A DNA stretch of 64,000 nucleotides. It comes from Anaerolineae bacterium. GTDB lineage: Bacteria; Chloroflexota; Anaerolineae; Aggregatilineales; UBA2796. The notes under the pieces were generated by a model. It saw only the letters and a list, made by a program, of their open reading frames with translations. It was not told the origin of the DNA and did no database searches. Where the stretch lies: NCBI GenBank assembly GCA_019637555.1, contig JAHBVK010000017.1, positions 35,228 to 99,227 of the forward strand, in the 5' to 3' direction. A program made the translations under genes and the position numbers. Below are positions 37,361 through 46,571 of this stretch, piece by piece (the first letter of the stretch is position 1; the number at the start of each line of letters is the position of its first letter).

Positions 37361-37683
37361 TATCCCACCGCCTCACGGCTTAGCTTGATGCCTATGGGTT
37401 TCCTAACCTGCCCCTAGCTCCGAGGTCGATAGAGATTGCGCTGTTGGCGCTCAACCTTGCAGTCTGAATTGCCCTTGTTTTCTGCTCATGCCCCACCCTC
37501 GCTGAAGTCGGTTAGGAGCAAAGCATGACCTTTGCTGAAACTTCTTAGGATATGTTTGAGGCTAACTTCCAATGCCTATCCTGTTTTTCAAATAGGCTCT
37601 GAGGCGGGTTAGAGAAAAGTGGCTAGCAAACCTGCGTTCGTAGGTTGCTAGCCCGTCGTTGAGCCGATCATGCAATCGCGCCC

Positions 37684-39561
37684 TTACGCCGCGTCGCTGA
37701 TAGTACCCTGCTCGAACTGGCTGTTGTACAGTTCGGCGTAGAAGCCGCCCTTCGCCAGCAGTTCTTCATGGTTACCCTGCTCCACGATGTCGCCGTCGCG
37801 CATCACGAGGATCAGGTCGGCGTTGCGGATGGTGGACAGGCGGTGCGCGATGATGAAGCTGGTGCGGTTATGCATCAGGTTATCCATTGCCTTCTGGATC
37901 AGCACTTCGGTGCGCGTATCCACCGAGCTAGTCGCCTCATCAAGGATCAGCATGGGCGGATCGGCGAGGATCGCGCGGGCAATGGTCAGTAACTGCTTCT
38001 GCCCCTGCGAGACGTTGGTTGTCTCCTCATTGAGCACCGTGTGATAGCCATCAGCCAGCGTGCGCACAAAGTGATCGACGTGGGCGGCTTGCGCGGCTGC
38101 GATCACTTCTTCATCCGTCGCGTTCAAGCGCCCGTAGCGGATGTTTTCCATGATCGTATCGCTGTACAGCCACGCATCTTGCAGCACCATGCCGAACATC
38201 TGGCGCAGATCGTGGCGCGTAAACTCGCGGATGTCGTGACCGTCGATCAAGATCGCGCCCTTGTTGACATCATAGAAGCGCATCAGCAGCTTGACCATGG
38301 TGGTCTTGCCCGCGCCCGTTGGTCCCACGATGGCGATCTTCTGTCCCGGCTTCACAGTGGTCGAGAAGTCGTGGATGATCACTTTATCGGGGTTGTAGCC
38401 GAACTGAACGTGATCGAATTCCACGTTGCCAGCGGTGACCATTTCTTTGACGGGCTGCGCTGTTTCCGCCACTTCTTCTGGCTCAGCAAGGAACTCGAAG
38501 ACGCGCTCGGCAGCGGCAGCGGTCTGCTGCAACACGTTGGAGATATTGGCGATCTGCGCGATTGGCTGCGTGAACGAACGCACATACTGGATGAATGCCT
38601 GCACATCACCGACGGTGATCGAGCCGTTGACTACCAGATAGCCGCCTAAGATCGAGACGGCGACGTAACCGAGGTTACCCACGAAGCCCATGATCGGGAA
38701 CAGCAAGCCGGAAAGGAACTGCGATTTCCACGCCGAGCCGTAGAGCACATCATTGTACTGATCGAACTTCTTGATGCTCTGCTCCTCGCCGTTGAACGCC
38801 TTCATCACGTTATGACCGCCGAACATCTCTTCGATGTGACCGTTGACGTGACCGAGATAGTCCTGCTGCTCCTTAAAATACTTCTGCGACTTGCCGATCA
38901 CCAGCGCGATGATGCCGAATGATAACGGGATCATCAGAATGGCGACGATGGTCATCACCCAACTGATCGACAGCATCATGACCAGCACACCGATCATGCT
39001 GGTGACCGAGGTGACGATCTGCGTCAGGCTCTGGTTCAGGGTCTGGCTAATCGTGTCCACGTCGTTGGTGACGCGGGAGAGCACTTCGCCATGATTGGTG
39101 GTATCGAAGTACTTCAGCGGCAGTTTGTTGATCTTCTGCGAGATGTCATCGCGCAGGCGGTAGGTCACCTTCATCGAGACGCCCGTCATCACCCAGCCCT
39201 GAATGTAGCTGAACAACGCCGAGAGCAGATACAAACCGATCAGCACGACGATGATGTTACCGATGTACTCAAAGTCGATGCCTGCGGTGCTGCCGCCCAA
39301 TTGGGCAACTACACCCTCGAACAGTTTGGTGGTCGCCTGTCCCAGAATCTTCGGACCGACGATGGTAAAGATGGTGGAAGCGATAGCAAAGATCAACACG
39401 ATCATGATGGAGAACTTGTATTCACCAATATAGTTGACCAACTTCGCCATCGTGCCGCGAAAATCGCGCGCTTTCTCACTGTGCATTTGTATACCGGGAC
39501 CGCCGGGTCTACCGGGAGCGCCACCCTGTCCGGGTCTGCCAGCTCTGTTCATCATCATCAT
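37684..39561 (-). CDS. Heterodimeric ABC exporter subunit with canonical ATPase residues
   Basis: 625 residues. It starts at the first of four ATG codons (39561) two bases after the stop of the partner gene, with GAGGAG ahead, so the two are coupled. An unusual Met/Gly/Pro-rich N-terminus (about 35 residues) precedes six transmembrane segments. In the nucleotide-binding domain Walker A GPTGAGKTT (near 417), Walker B MLILDEATSS and the switch His in IIAHRLSTI are canonical, but the signature reads NVSQGQKQ instead of LSGGQ. It resembles the consensus-site subunits of BmrCD/TM287-288-type multidrug exporters. Substrate unknown. Confidence 0.95.
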   Translation of the reverse strand: MMMMNRAGRPGQGGAPGRPGGPGIQMHSEKARDFRGTMAKLVNYIGEYKFSIMIVLIFAIASTIFTIVGPKILGQATTKLFEGVVAQLGGSTAGIDFEYIGNIIVVLIGLYLLSALFSYIQGWVMTGVSMKVTYRLRDDISQKINKLPLKYFDTTNHGEVLSRVTNDVDTISQTLNQSLTQIVTSVTSMIGVLVMMLSISWVMTIVAILMIPLSFGIIALVIGKSQKYFKEQQDYLGHVNGHIEEMFGGHNVMKAFNGEEQSIKKFDQYNDVLYGSAWKSQFLSGLLFPIMGFVGNLGYVAVSILGGYLVVNGSITVGDVQAFIQYVRSFTQPIAQIANISNVLQQTAAAAERVFEFLAEPEEVAETAQPVKEMVTAGNVEFDHVQFGYNPDKVIIHDFSTTVKPGQKIAIVGPTGAGKTTMVKLLMRFYDVNKGAILIDGHDIREFTRHDLRQMFGMVLQDAWLYSDTIMENIRYGRLNATDEEVIAAAQAAHVDHFVRTLADGYHTVLNEETTNVSQGQKQLLTIARAILADPPMLILDEATSSVDTRTEVLIQKAMDNLMHNRTSFIIAHRLSTIRNADLILVMRDGDIVEQGNHEELLAKGGFYAELYNSQFEQGTISDAA

Positions 39562-39563
39562 GA

Positions 39564-41807
39564 TTACGCTAACTCCTCAATGCCAAGCTGCGACAGGGCG
39601 ATCTCGCGATAGACTTCGCAGGTATCCATTAGTTCGTGATGTGTGCCTTTGCCTACAATCTTGCCTTCATCTAGCACGATGATCTGTTCAGCGTTCTTGA
39701 TCGTGGAAACGCGCTGCGTGACGATCAGCAGGGTGCTGTCCGCTGTTTGTTCCTTCAATGCGCGACGCAGCGCTGCATCGGTCTTGAAGTCCAAAGCGGA
39801 GAAGCTGTCATCGAAGATGTAGATTGGCGCGTTCTTGACCAGTGCGCGGGCAATCGACAGACGCTGCCGCTGACCACCGGAGACATTACTGCCGCCCTGC
39901 GCGATTTCAGCCGCGAAGCGTTCCGGCTTGGACTCGATGAATTCGCTTGCCTGCGCGATTTCAGCCGCCGTCTCCAACGTTTCCACTGCGGCGTGTTCAT
40001 CGGCGTAGCGCAGATTCGACTCAATCGTGCCGGAAAACAGATTTGCCTTCTGCGGGATATAGCCCATCTTCTCGCGCAGTTCATGCTGCGTCACTTCACG
40101 GATGTCCACTCCGTCGATCAGGATCGCACCTTCGGTCACATCGTAGAAGCGCGGGATCAGGTTCACTACCGTCGATTTACCCGATCCAGTCGAACCGATG
40201 AAAGCGGTAGTCTCGCCCGGGTTCGCCGTGAAATTGATGCTGTGCAGCACATCTGCTTCAGCACCTGGATAGCGGAAGGAGACATCGCGGAATTCGATCA
40301 CGCCATCGAATGGGGCAGGGAAGCGCTTGGGGTTCTTCGGATCGGTGATCGAGGGTTCAGTTTCCAGCACGTCGGCGATGCGATCCGCCGAGACGGAAGC
40401 GCGGGGCAGGATGATGAACATGATCGAGAGCATGATGAAGGCGAAGACTACTTGCAGCGCATACTGCATGAAGGCGATCATATTGCCTACTTGCATTGCC
40501 CCGTCAGCGACTTGATGCGCGCCCACCCAGATGATCAGCAGCGTCAAGCCGTTCATGATCAGCATCATGAACGGCATCATGCCGACCATAATGCGGTTGA
40601 CCGAGAGGTTCATGCCCGTCAGGTCCTGATTCGCCTTATCAAAACGCTTCTCCTCGAAGGGCTGCGTGTTGAAAGCGCGTACGACCATCATGCCTGCCAG
40701 ATTTTCGCGGGTGACGAGGTTCAGCTTATCGACCAGAGTCTGAATCACCTTGAACTTGGGCAGTGCCAGCGTGAAAATGACGATGATCAGCGTGATCAGG
40801 GCGGCGAGTCCGAGCGCGATGATCCACCACATTGAGGAGTCGGTGCCAACCGCCTTGAGGATGCCGCCTACGCCCAAGATCGGCGCGTAAAAGACCATGC
40901 GGATCAACAGCACGATCAACACCTGTAGCTGAGTCACGTCATTGGTCGAGCGCGTGATCAGTGAGGATACGCTGAACTTATCGAATTCGTTGTTGGAGAA
41001 GCTCTCCACCTTCTTAAAGACATCCCGCCGTAGATTTCGCGCCAAGCCCGCTGCGGTACGCGCTGCCAAGAAGCCAACCATGATCGTGCTGATGCCAGAA
41101 ATCAAGGAGATCAGCAGCATCACGCCACCGATACGGATAATGTAACTGTTCTGCAGCGCACTGCTATCCATGCCTAGCGCGGCGTACTCGGTCTTGATCG
41201 CGCTGCTCGCCGCCTGCACGATCATGTTGCTGTCCATCGTGGCGAACCGTTCGTTCATGGCGTTGAGGATCGGCGCACGCACCAGCGCGGGCAAATTCGC
41301 CAGCATCTGGAACAGGTCAGTACCCGCTGGCAGTTTGGAAATATCGAAGCTGCCCATCGCGGGTAACTGTGCTGCCTTCGACGGGTCATCCATCAGTTGT
41401 TGGATGCCGGAGACCGCTAACAGCGCCTTGCCCATGACCGGATTCAGGCGATCAATATCGGCTTGCGGCAGATTCTCGTTGAGCACGTAGATCGGCTCGT
41501 TCGCCAGCGCCGGATACTGCGTGACGTAGCTGTCGTAGTTGGCAGCGGTGCTGTCAATCAGGGTGTAATGGGCGAGCACATCTTTCTGCTCGTCGGCAGT
41601 CATGAACAGGGTCAGCTTGCTCATTTCGCTCTGGCGAACTGCCTGTGGTAGCGCGGTTTCGATGCCGCCCTGCTGGATGCCCGTGTTGACGATGTGCGCG
41701 ATGTAGTCGGGCAGGGACAAATCCGCCATGCCCTGAATGAATAACAGCACAATCGCCGCAAGGATCAAGGGCGTGAATGGCTTAAGATACTTGGCTAATC
41801 GGATCAT
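39564..41807 (-). CDS. Heterodimeric ABC exporter subunit with a degenerate ATP site
   Basis: 747 residues. After the first transmembrane segment (about 12-30) there is an insertion of about 185 residues before the second, predicted to lie outside the membrane; BmrCD-type exporters are known for such an extracellular domain. The ATPase has Walker A GSTGSGKST (near 540) and a canonical signature NVSGGQRQR, but Walker B ends IYIFDDS (Asp for the catalytic Glu) and the switch His is Gln (LLIVTQRVST). Combined with the partner's altered signature this gives one degenerate and one competent ATP site. Upstream marR at 41850 is on the same strand. Confidence 0.95.
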   Translation of the reverse strand: MIRLAKYLKPFTPLILAAIVLLFIQGMADLSLPDYIAHIVNTGIQQGGIETALPQAVRQSEMSKLTLFMTADEQKDVLAHYTLIDSTAANYDSYVTQYPALANEPIYVLNENLPQADIDRLNPVMGKALLAVSGIQQLMDDPSKAAQLPAMGSFDISKLPAGTDLFQMLANLPALVRAPILNAMNERFATMDSNMIVQAASSAIKTEYAALGMDSSALQNSYIIRIGGVMLLISLISGISTIMVGFLAARTAAGLARNLRRDVFKKVESFSNNEFDKFSVSSLITRSTNDVTQLQVLIVLLIRMVFYAPILGVGGILKAVGTDSSMWWIIALGLAALITLIIVIFTLALPKFKVIQTLVDKLNLVTRENLAGMMVVRAFNTQPFEEKRFDKANQDLTGMNLSVNRIMVGMMPFMMLIMNGLTLLIIWVGAHQVADGAMQVGNMIAFMQYALQVVFAFIMLSIMFIILPRASVSADRIADVLETEPSITDPKNPKRFPAPFDGVIEFRDVSFRYPGAEADVLHSINFTANPGETTAFIGSTGSGKSTVVNLIPRFYDVTEGAILIDGVDIREVTQHELREKMGYIPQKANLFSGTIESNLRYADEHAAVETLETAAEIAQASEFIESKPERFAAEIAQGGSNVSGGQRQRLSIARALVKNAPIYIFDDSFSALDFKTDAALRRALKEQTADSTLLIVTQRVSTIKNAEQIIVLDEGKIVGKGTHHELMDTCEVYREIALSQLGIEELA

Positions 41808-41849
41808 ACGACTGGATGTCTCTTTCTGTGCAGCGTTGAATCCTCAGCG

Positions 41850-42320
41850 CTACCTCTCTTGTATCGATTCGGGAACCATGCGCTCCTGTGCCAGACGCTG
41901 CAGCGCAGGGATGAAGACGGCGGCAGACGCCAATTCTTCTTCGCTTAACCCCTGCAGCAGTCCAGCGATCACCTCGGTCAGGTGCTCCTGCGCGACCTGA
42001 GCGCGTGCCGCGCCCTCTGGCGTTACTTGCAGCAAGGACTGACGGCGATCATTCGGATCGGGAACGCGTGTCAACCAGCCCCTTTCCACCATGCTTTGCA
42101 CGAGTACACTGGCGGATTGCAGGCTGACTTTGCGGTGTTTAGCAAGTTCACTGGTGGTGATAGGGTGTTCTTGAAGGCGCATCAAGACGCTGATCTGCAT
42201 CAGAGTCGCTTCTTCTTCTCCCGATTCACGCAGGCGCAGCCCCATGAACCGTCCGAAGACAGGAAAGACCTTGAGCATGGCTTGAGCAACCTCATATGGC
42301 GTCCATTGAGGAGGGGACAT
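41850..42320 (-). CDS. MarR family transcriptional regulator
   Basis: 156 residues from ATG 42318-42320; a GTG three codons earlier is possible. The winged helix shows ITTSELAKHRKVSLQSASVLVQSMVERGWLTRVPDPNDRRQSLLQVTPEG, with the DxRxx wing typical of MarR. It is the first gene of a marR-ABC-ABC operon, so it most likely represses itself and the exporter and is released by an exported compound. A palindrome overlaps its transcription start (42342-42354). Confidence 0.95.
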   Translation of the reverse strand: MSPPQWTPYEVAQAMLKVFPVFGRFMGLRLRESGEEEATLMQISVLMRLQEHPITTSELAKHRKVSLQSASVLVQSMVERGWLTRVPDPNDRRQSLLQVTPEGAARAQVAQEHLTEVIAGLLQGLSEEELASAAVFIPALQRLAQERMVPESIQER

Positions 42321-42341
42321 GATTATCACTCTCGTTGATAG

Positions 42342-42387
42342 TCAACATTGTTGATATTCATCATAGTTGTGTTTTTTGCGATGTCAA
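42342..42387 (-). promoter_or_regulatory. marR-ABC operon promoter and MarR operator
   Basis: Read on the minus strand: TTGACA (42387-42382), 16 bases, TATGAT (42365-42360). The palindrome TCAAC-ATT-GTTGA (42342-42354) covers the expected start point, and a GTTGATA direct repeat lies at 42334-42340 and 42350-42356. The position fits repression by blocking polymerase. Confidence 0.75.
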
Positions 42388-42636
42388 TACGGCAGTGTGA
42401 GATTTGACGACTTTCTAATGTTGCAGTGATGGGATCGGTATGTGCGGTTGAGAACGCTAATCGTCTGCTTCCAACCACACATCATGGCGATAAGCTATTG
42501 GATTCTTAGTGGCAATTTGATTGAGGTAATATATTTTAACATAAATTTAGGAATGTTTTCACAAGTTAAGAAGTGCGACTCTTTGTTGGATTATGTAATA
42601 CCATATTCTATGTTCGGTTTAGTTGAGGAGGCACAA

Positions 42637-42930
42637 ATGAACGATGAAAACGTGGTCTATAAGGCACTAGCCCGCGCCGTCGCCCAGCGTGAAATCCCTG
42701 ATCATCTGATCCAAGCAACGGCGAAGCGGTTAGCAACCGCCGGCGAGCAAATCCGGCGGCTCGATATCTGCGCTTACGGAATCTGCGTCGATTACTTCAT
42801 CAGTGCAGATAAGTGGTGGCAAACCCTACCCAAGCTCCTCGAGGTTGGCGGAGTCGGGCGCATCGAGATTTTTCCGTGGGGAATCCCGTTTCCGGATTTG
42901 TTCCACGTCCATGTGGAGCACAGCATCTAG
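42637..42930 (+). CDS. 97-residue peptide, possible radical SAM substrate (RiPP-like precursor)
   Basis: ATG 42637 has a strong GAGGAGG site (42625-42631). The first ~50 residues are charged and helical (YKALARAVAQREIPDHLIQATAKRL), like a leader; the rest is aromatic and hydrophobic with two cysteines (CAYGIC), two adjacent Trp and a closing IEIFPWGIPFPDLFHVHVEH segment. It is followed after 32 bases by a radical SAM gene on the same strand. Peptides in this position are often precursors modified by the enzyme, but I recognise no known precursor family and no export or protease gene is adjacent. It could equally be a small folded partner. The ~200 bases upstream are AT-rich compared with the surroundings. 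Confidence 0.7.
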   Translation: MNDENVVYKALARAVAQREIPDHLIQATAKRLATAGEQIRRLDICAYGICVDYFISADKWWQTLPKLLEVGGVGRIEIFPWGIPFPDLFHVHVEHSI

Positions 42931-42962
42931 TCGCTAAGGTAGCAGCTATAGGCGAACACACT

Positions 42963-44030
42963 ATGCCTCAAACCGAATTGCAACGCTCAGGTTTTATGCC
43001 CGCACGGGTTATACATCTGCACCCATCGCGATTCTGCAACCTTGCCTGTAAGCATTGTTACAGTGCATCGGGTCCGCAGGAGCGGCTACACCTACCGCCC
43101 GCGCAGGTCATCGCTGCTCTAGAGGTTTTGCGCGGGGAAGGCTACGACGTATTAAGCCTTTCCGGCGGCGAACCAACGCTGTATTCGGGTTTTGAGCAGA
43201 TTGTTCGCAGCGCTGCCTCGCTCGGTTTTCAAGTCAACCTGATCTCCAATGGTGCCCCGATTGGTGGGCACCTACTTGACGTAATCGCTCAGTACGTTCA
43301 CCTCACCGCCATCAGCCTTGATGGTGCTCCCGCGACTCACAACGAAATGCGCGGTACTGCTCGCGCGTTTGATTACGTCGAGCGCGCTGTAGAACGGCTC
43401 TCCGCCTTAAAGCTACAGTTCGGTTTTTCCTACTGCGTATCTCGAAAATCCCTCGCGGATATGCCGTGGGCATATGAGTTCGCCGCTTCAGCCGGAGCAA
43501 AACTCCTACAGTTCCATCCCTTTGCCGCCACCGGACGTGGATCGCAAATGGCGGAGGACAACACCTTAAGCAGCGCTGATTTTGCGAGGCTCTACGTATT
43601 GTCGAAATTACTGGAAGCGCACAAACAACTGGCGGTACAGCTAGACATCGCGCCTGTCGAGCTGATTCGAGACCTCCGCGGCGATTATCTGGTGCTGTCG
43701 GCGGATTATGTTTCTGATCTGTCACTTGGGGATATGGTCAGTCCGCTGGTCATTGATGAAACGGGCATGATGTACCCGTTTAGCTACGGCATTGATCCGC
43801 GCTTGGCGATTGCAAAAGTTGACGCAAACTTACGGGCAGCAATCATGGCGTACAAAGTAGCTGGATGGCATCGCTTACGGCTGCTACTGGATCGTGCTTT
43901 TGCAGCGTTGGACTCCTACAACGGCGAGTTTATTGATTGGTTCTATCACCTCGTGGAAACGAGCCGAACACTAGACTTCAGCTTGAGCAGCGAATCAATT
44001 TTGCTACCCGACTCGCTGTATTACGAGTGA
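42963..44030 (+). CDS. Radical SAM enzyme with a SPASM-like tail lacking cysteines
   Basis: 355 residues from ATG 42963; a longer reading would overlap the peptide gene. The [4Fe-4S]-SAM motif is CNLACKHC (Cys 25, 29, 32), followed by LSLSGGEPT (68-73) and the later AISLDG strand. The C-terminal region has the SPASM-type sentence PLVIDETGMMYPFSYGIDPRLAI, but positions normally held by cluster cysteines are Leu, Phe or Ser; only one other Cys (FSYC) is present. So it probably has a single cluster. Members of this group modify peptides or make small cofactors. It ends exactly where the convergent hydrolase gene ends. Confidence 0.9.
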   Translation: MPQTELQRSGFMPARVIHLHPSRFCNLACKHCYSASGPQERLHLPPAQVIAALEVLRGEGYDVLSLSGGEPTLYSGFEQIVRSAASLGFQVNLISNGAPIGGHLLDVIAQYVHLTAISLDGAPATHNEMRGTARAFDYVERAVERLSALKLQFGFSYCVSRKSLADMPWAYEFAASAGAKLLQFHPFAATGRGSQMAEDNTLSSADFARLYVLSKLLEAHKQLAVQLDIAPVELIRDLRGDYLVLSADYVSDLSLGDMVSPLVIDETGMMYPFSYGIDPRLAIAKVDANLRAAIMAYKVAGWHRLRLLLDRAFAALDSYNGEFIDWFYHLVETSRTLDFSLSSESILLPDSLYYE

Positions 44031-44885
44031 TCACGCGGACTGCTGCATCAAGGTGATCACAGGTACGGGATCGCGCTGTGCTAATCGCCGCTCGGCGTCA
44101 GGGTCATGGCTGGGCAGGTAGATCGTCGGCACGGCTTGTGCCAGCGTCAGGATACGCTGCTGCGAGTCTAGTTCCGCTGCCGCATCGACAGCAACGCCAT
44201 CGACAGAATGGGCGAGTAGTAAGTCCTGCGTGTAAGAAGTATCGCCCGCAAAGATCACCTGATGTGTGCCCTCATCCACGATCACCGAGAGATGCCCCGC
44301 GCTGTGTCCGGGCGTCGGCACGAGATGGACATCGCCGCGTTCGGTCAGCGTGAACCTTCCGCTGAAGATGCCCTCGTGATCCGGCGGGAAGTCAATTAAC
44401 TTAGGCTTGAGCCACGACCAGCGTTGATTGAGATAGCCGCCCATGCGTCCCTTGAATCCGCTTGCTGCTTGCCATTCTGTGCGCGAGATCAGCACTTCGG
44501 CATTGCGGAAATACTGTATCCCGCCGTCGTGATCTTGATGCAGGTGCGTCAGCAGCAGCCAGCGTACATCATCGGAGCTAAAGCCTAGACGCTTCAACTG
44601 CGGTCCGATCTCCTCTTCCCCCGAGGCGATCTGAAACGGGGCGGCGCGTTGGAGTATGCGCATATGCGGCGGAAACCAGATCGGATCGTTAGCGTTGGCG
44701 GGGATGCCCGTATCCACCACGATCAAGCCTTCGGGATGCTCGATCACCCAGCAGTAGATAGGCAGCCAGTCGGTGAAGCGCGAGTCGACCAGTGTATTGA
44801 TCAGCCGCAGCGCACCACTACCGCGCCCGACCTGCCAGTTCTGGGTGATCTTGACCTTGCCGGTGGAAATGGCGTGCATGAGCAT
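44031..44885 (-). CDS. Metallo-beta-lactamase-fold hydrolase, lactonase-like
   Basis: 284 residues. The metal motif THLHQDHDGG gives His 114, 116 and 119 and Asp 118; further ligands are in TPGHSAGH, FAGDTSY and LPSHDPD. Length and spacing fit the N-acyl-homoserine lactonase / quorum-quenching subgroup, but the substrate cannot be read from sequence. AGGAGT precedes ATG 44883-44885. It is convergent with the radical SAM gene and lies downstream of the tetR gene on the same strand (about 50 bases, filled by a heptad repeat), so TetR may control it. Confidence 0.92.
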   Translation of the reverse strand: MLMHAISTGKVKITQNWQVGRGSGALRLINTLVDSRFTDWLPIYCWVIEHPEGLIVVDTGIPANANDPIWFPPHMRILQRAAPFQIASGEEEIGPQLKRLGFSSDDVRWLLLTHLHQDHDGGIQYFRNAEVLISRTEWQAASGFKGRMGGYLNQRWSWLKPKLIDFPPDHEGIFSGRFTLTERGDVHLVPTPGHSAGHLSVIVDEGTHQVIFAGDTSYTQDLLLAHSVDGVAVDAAAELDSQQRILTLAQAVPTIYLPSHDPDAERRLAQRDPVPVITLMQQSA

Positions 44886-44895
44886 GGGAGACTCC

Positions 44896-44937
44896 TGAGT
44901 GACGAGTGACGAGTAATGAGTGACGAGTAATGAGTGG
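44896..44937. repeat. AGTGACG / AGTAATG heptad tract
   Basis: Five to six tandem heptads between tetR and the hydrolase gene. The same type of tract is found at 4477, 19892 and 27808. Confidence 0.75.
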
Positions 44938-45642
44938 TTAAGGAATGGTTAGTTGTAAGCCGATCTGCCGCAGCGTGATCAGAGTTTCGTGCTGGTAGAA
45001 AGCGTCAGTGTCCGCGATCACAGGCTGGATCAGGTTGAACAATTCGAGCATCACCAAGCCGTGCATCTTGCTCCACAGCGCGGCGGCGATGTACAGCGCG
45101 ACGGGTGGTAGATTGTGCCCCTCGTGCTGTGTCAGTTGCACTAGCGAACGCTCGATCTGCGACGGTAAGCTGGTGTAGTCAGCAGTTGGGATCAGTTCAC
45201 CCGCCGTGATCGCACCGGCGATCAAGCCTGCCAACTGAACGAAGCCGCGTCGTGCTGGTGGATAGACAATCGCCGTCGGCTGCTCGTAGCCGGGGATCGG
45301 ATTGCCATAGATGAGCTGGAAGTCGATCGGGTGTTCCAGCGCCCACTGCCGATACGCCAGCGCCAGTCGCCAACCGCGATCAGCGTAACTGCGCGTCTCA
45401 TCGTGTACGATCCCGGCGAGAGTGTCGGTCAGGCTGTTAAAAGCGTCCACCGACAGCGCCGTGATTAGATCGGCAACGCTCGGATAGTAGTAATACAACG
45501 CCGCCGAGGACAAACCCAATTCGCGCGAGATCGCCCGCAGCGAGAGTCCTGCCGTCCCGTTCTGCTGCATCAATTGACGAGCCGTCGCTTTGATCTCCTC
45601 GGCGGCGGCTTGGCGCTGCTTCTCGCGTCGTTTCACATCCAT
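44938..45642 (-). CDS. TetR family transcriptional regulator
   Basis: 234 residues. The helix-turn-helix is at about 12-58 (ATARQLMQQNGTAGLSLRAISRELGLSSAALYYYYPSVADLI). The C-terminal part has the WSKMHGLVMLELF segment of the TetR_C WHG type, common in regulators of lipophilic-compound responses. It probably regulates itself and the hydrolase gene downstream. ATG at 45640-45642. Confidence 0.95.
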   Translation of the reverse strand: MDVKRREKQRQAAAEEIKATARQLMQQNGTAGLSLRAISRELGLSSAALYYYYPSVADLITALSVDAFNSLTDTLAGIVHDETRSYADRGWRLALAYRQWALEHPIDFQLIYGNPIPGYEQPTAIVYPPARRGFVQLAGLIAGAITAGELIPTADYTSLPSQIERSLVQLTQHEGHNLPPVALYIAAALWSKMHGLVMLELFNLIQPVIADTDAFYQHETLITLRQIGLQLTIP

Positions 45643-45665
45643 TGTTTATCGCCAGTAGAAAATTT

Positions 45666-45708
45666 TATCAATGATAGAAAATGTAGCGCGAAGTTGAATT
45701 TTCGTCAA
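45666..45708 (-). promoter_or_regulatory. tetR promoter and operator
   Basis: Minus strand: TTGACG (45708-45703), 17 bases, TACATT (45685-45680). The palindrome TATCA-A-TGATA (45666-45676) sits over the expected start point, flanked by TTT/AAA-rich arms, as expected for autoregulation. Confidence 0.65.
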
Positions 45709-46571
45709 GGGTCGAGCTGTGAGACGAGCAATTTAGGGAATTTTTAATATAATACTCCTTGTCGATTGAAGTATAGTTAAGTCATACTGGAGCGCTGATA
45801 GCGCATAAACAGCGACGTTAGTGACGTTTCTCAGCTTGTAGATACGGTAGGTACCGGGTTTTCGATGGTGATGAAGTACAGTGTGCTGCTTCAATCCATG
45901 CTCTTCTATGCCAATGCAATCACCGTATTGCAGGTGCCTCGTCGCGTGTTAGCTTCTCATCTGGCTTATCTGGCGCTGGTACTGGGCATTCGCCTTCCAC
46001 TGCTGGATCGCTATGCGATTGCTGAGATGTTCAAAACACGCCCTATCGTCAGCGAGCGCTGTAGGCTGCCGCTCACTACTGCTCTGCTCACCCCGTTCAG
46101 AGTAAGCCAAACCCCCACACAAGGCACTCGATTCATACCGTGATCGTTAGCTTATGACACGTTAGCGCCGCCTGACGGTTTGAGCAAATTGATCTTCCAC
46201 GGGCATCTCTCTAGTCTGCAATTCAAGATCACGCCTCAAATCTTCAGTTCATCGCGCTTGTGTTAGCCCTGCTCGACATCTGATTCTCAGGTGTGGCGCA
46301 GCAGCGATCACGCCAGTCGTTCATACGTTCATCCAGTAAATCATCGATCAGTGAACTCACTAGCTGTGGCGCTCAAGGCAGTGACGGGCATCATCGCCAG
46401 CCTTGCTCATGATCGCACGCAGCATTCGAGCCGATTGGCACATTCATAAGCAGCATACGAGGTTGGGCAAGTGCTCTTGCGTGTGACTGCACCGCAACAC
46501 ATTCGATTTGACATTCACTCGTTGGCGTCCCGCGACGCGGCGAACTTCACGGCTTAATGGAGGGTATAACG
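45709..46571. other. 863-base spacer without a convincing gene
   Basis: A TATAAT at 45748-45753 has no matching -35. An open frame at 45865-46143 (92 codons) has no good ribosome-binding site and no recognisable family. The stretch 46144-46556 shows nothing I can name; it may be decayed sequence. Confidence 0.5.

Noticed and set aside
44896..44937. Heptad repeats considered as a CRISPR or an attachment site
   Set aside because: The units are seven bases, tandem and without spacers, so they are a microsatellite, not a CRISPR array.
45865..46143. 92-codon open frame in the long spacer after tetR
   Set aside because: No good ribosome-binding site, no recognisable family and an unconvincing C-terminus; treated as non-coding.
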